Positions 63,667 through 64,000 of a stretch of 64,000 nt of DNA are shown here, one piece after another. Each line of letters begins with the position of its first letter. Position 1 is the stretch's first letter. The stretch covers positions 4,906,001 through 4,970,000 of the forward strand of contig NZ_CP098755.1 in the NCBI RefSeq assembly GCF_023746555.1, read 5' to 3'. The notes under the pieces are model-generated. The model worked only from the letters and a program-made list of their open reading frames with translations. It had not been told where the DNA came from and made no database searches. This DNA comes from Brevibacillus ruminantium (GTDB lineage Bacteria > Bacillota > Bacilli > Brevibacillales > Brevibacillaceae). The position numbers and the translations under genes were made by a program.

Positions 63667-64000
63667 TTGAAACGCCTGTGCAGTCTGCTTCTGCTGGTCA
63701 CTCTCTTGTTCATGGGCACCGCTGCTTTTGCTTTTACCGGGATTTCCGAAGAGCGTTTTCATCTGGCTGCTGACGTGGTACATCGGGGAGATCTGGCCGT
63801 ATATTCTACGAATACCGTCATTGAAGGCGTGGTCGACGGAGATTTGTACGTCTTTAGTCAAAATGTGCAAATAAAAGGACACGTCACAGGAGATTTATTA
63901 AGCTTCGCTGCCGCCACGATTGTCTCCGGTCAGATCGATGGAAATATTCGCTCTCTGGCAGATACGCTTTTCGTCACCGGGAAAGTGGCGGGAAGTGTTA
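63667..64000 (+). CDS. Secreted bactofilin-like (polymer-forming) protein, cut by right edge
   Basis: TTG at 63667, with GGGAGG 9 nt upstream. Signal peptide (LLLLVTLLFMGTAAFAFTG), then short repeats of V-x-G-x-V-x-G-D-L pattern, as in bactofilin-like beta-helix proteins. First 111 codons only. Third gene of the ECF operon, so possibly an envelope target of the sigma factor. Confidence 0.65.
   Translation, partial: MKRLCSLLLLVTLLFMGTAAFAFTGISEERFHLAADVVHRGDLAVYSTNTVIEGVVDGDLYVFSQNVQIKGHVTGDLLSFAAATIVSGQIDGNIRSLADTLFVTGKVAGSV

Overview
The window reads as a chromosome segment of a spore-forming member of the Bacillales, most likely Brevibacillus or a close relative. This rests on gene order and sequence character (smpB-ssrA, rnr-secG, rpoN-cggR-gap-pgk-tpiA-gpmI-eno, an ssrA tag ending in NKQLSLAA) and not on a database match. 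It has two halves. Positions 1 to about 34,860 are one end of a prophage of a tailed phage with a contractile tail. Positions about 34,862 to 64,000 are host core chromosome.

Prophage. The element sits at the 3' end of ssrA, whose 3' terminus is at 34,862. A large serine integrase (33,369-34,949, +) lies directly against this junction, and its last 28 codons are read from tmRNA sequence. Next come a CI/LexA-like repressor (+) and a divergent Cro-like regulator, with clear operators of the form ACTTCATG-N3-CATGAAGT. Leftward of these, nearly everything is on the minus strand in order of expression: antirepressors (Rha, ORF6N); many small early genes; recombination and replication (Gam, Erf, SSB, an initiator with internal iterons, a DnaC-like loader, RusA); a C5 DNA methyltransferase split over two overlapping frames; YopX and ABA-sandwich proteins; a sigma-4-like late regulator; terminase, portal, head morphogenesis, protease/scaffold, capsid, connector genes, and the start of the tail sheath, which runs off the left edge. 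The left attachment site is outside the window. Two small genes (29,402 and 30,583) run against this flow behind copies of a shared regulatory element that contains a Spo0A-box-like TGTCGAA. Between early and late genes lies a non-coding block (about 11,356-11,760, minus strand) with extensive base-pairing potential, ending in an unusual 120-nt tRNA-Leu-like fold and a terminator. I see no gene that explains it.

Host region. From left to right: ssrA and smpB, RNase R, SecG, a membrane cytochrome c, a FetAB-type ABC exporter, an ECF sigma/anti-sigma pair, a divergent Fur-type siderophore uptake system (binding lipoprotein; two permeases and an ATPase), then on the minus strand the glycolytic operon cggR - NhaC-like antiporter - gap - pgk - tpiA - gpmI, followed by eno. 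The CggR operator is visible upstream, tpiA appears to start at CTG, and an antiporter gene sits between cggR and gap. rpoN and a glutaredoxin-like gene lie upstream. A tRNA-Arg(CCG) is followed by tandem units of about 210 bp. Each unit carries a copy of the tRNA 3' end, a terminator and two large hairpins. The window closes with a LivK-type binding protein, a cluster of DnaA-box-like sites, and a second ECF sigma/anti-sigma operon with a secreted bactofilin-like protein cut by the right edge.

Coordinates of genes shorter than about 60 codons were worked out by reading the sequence directly and checking length against the reading frame. Family names come from recognition of the sequences, with no database search.
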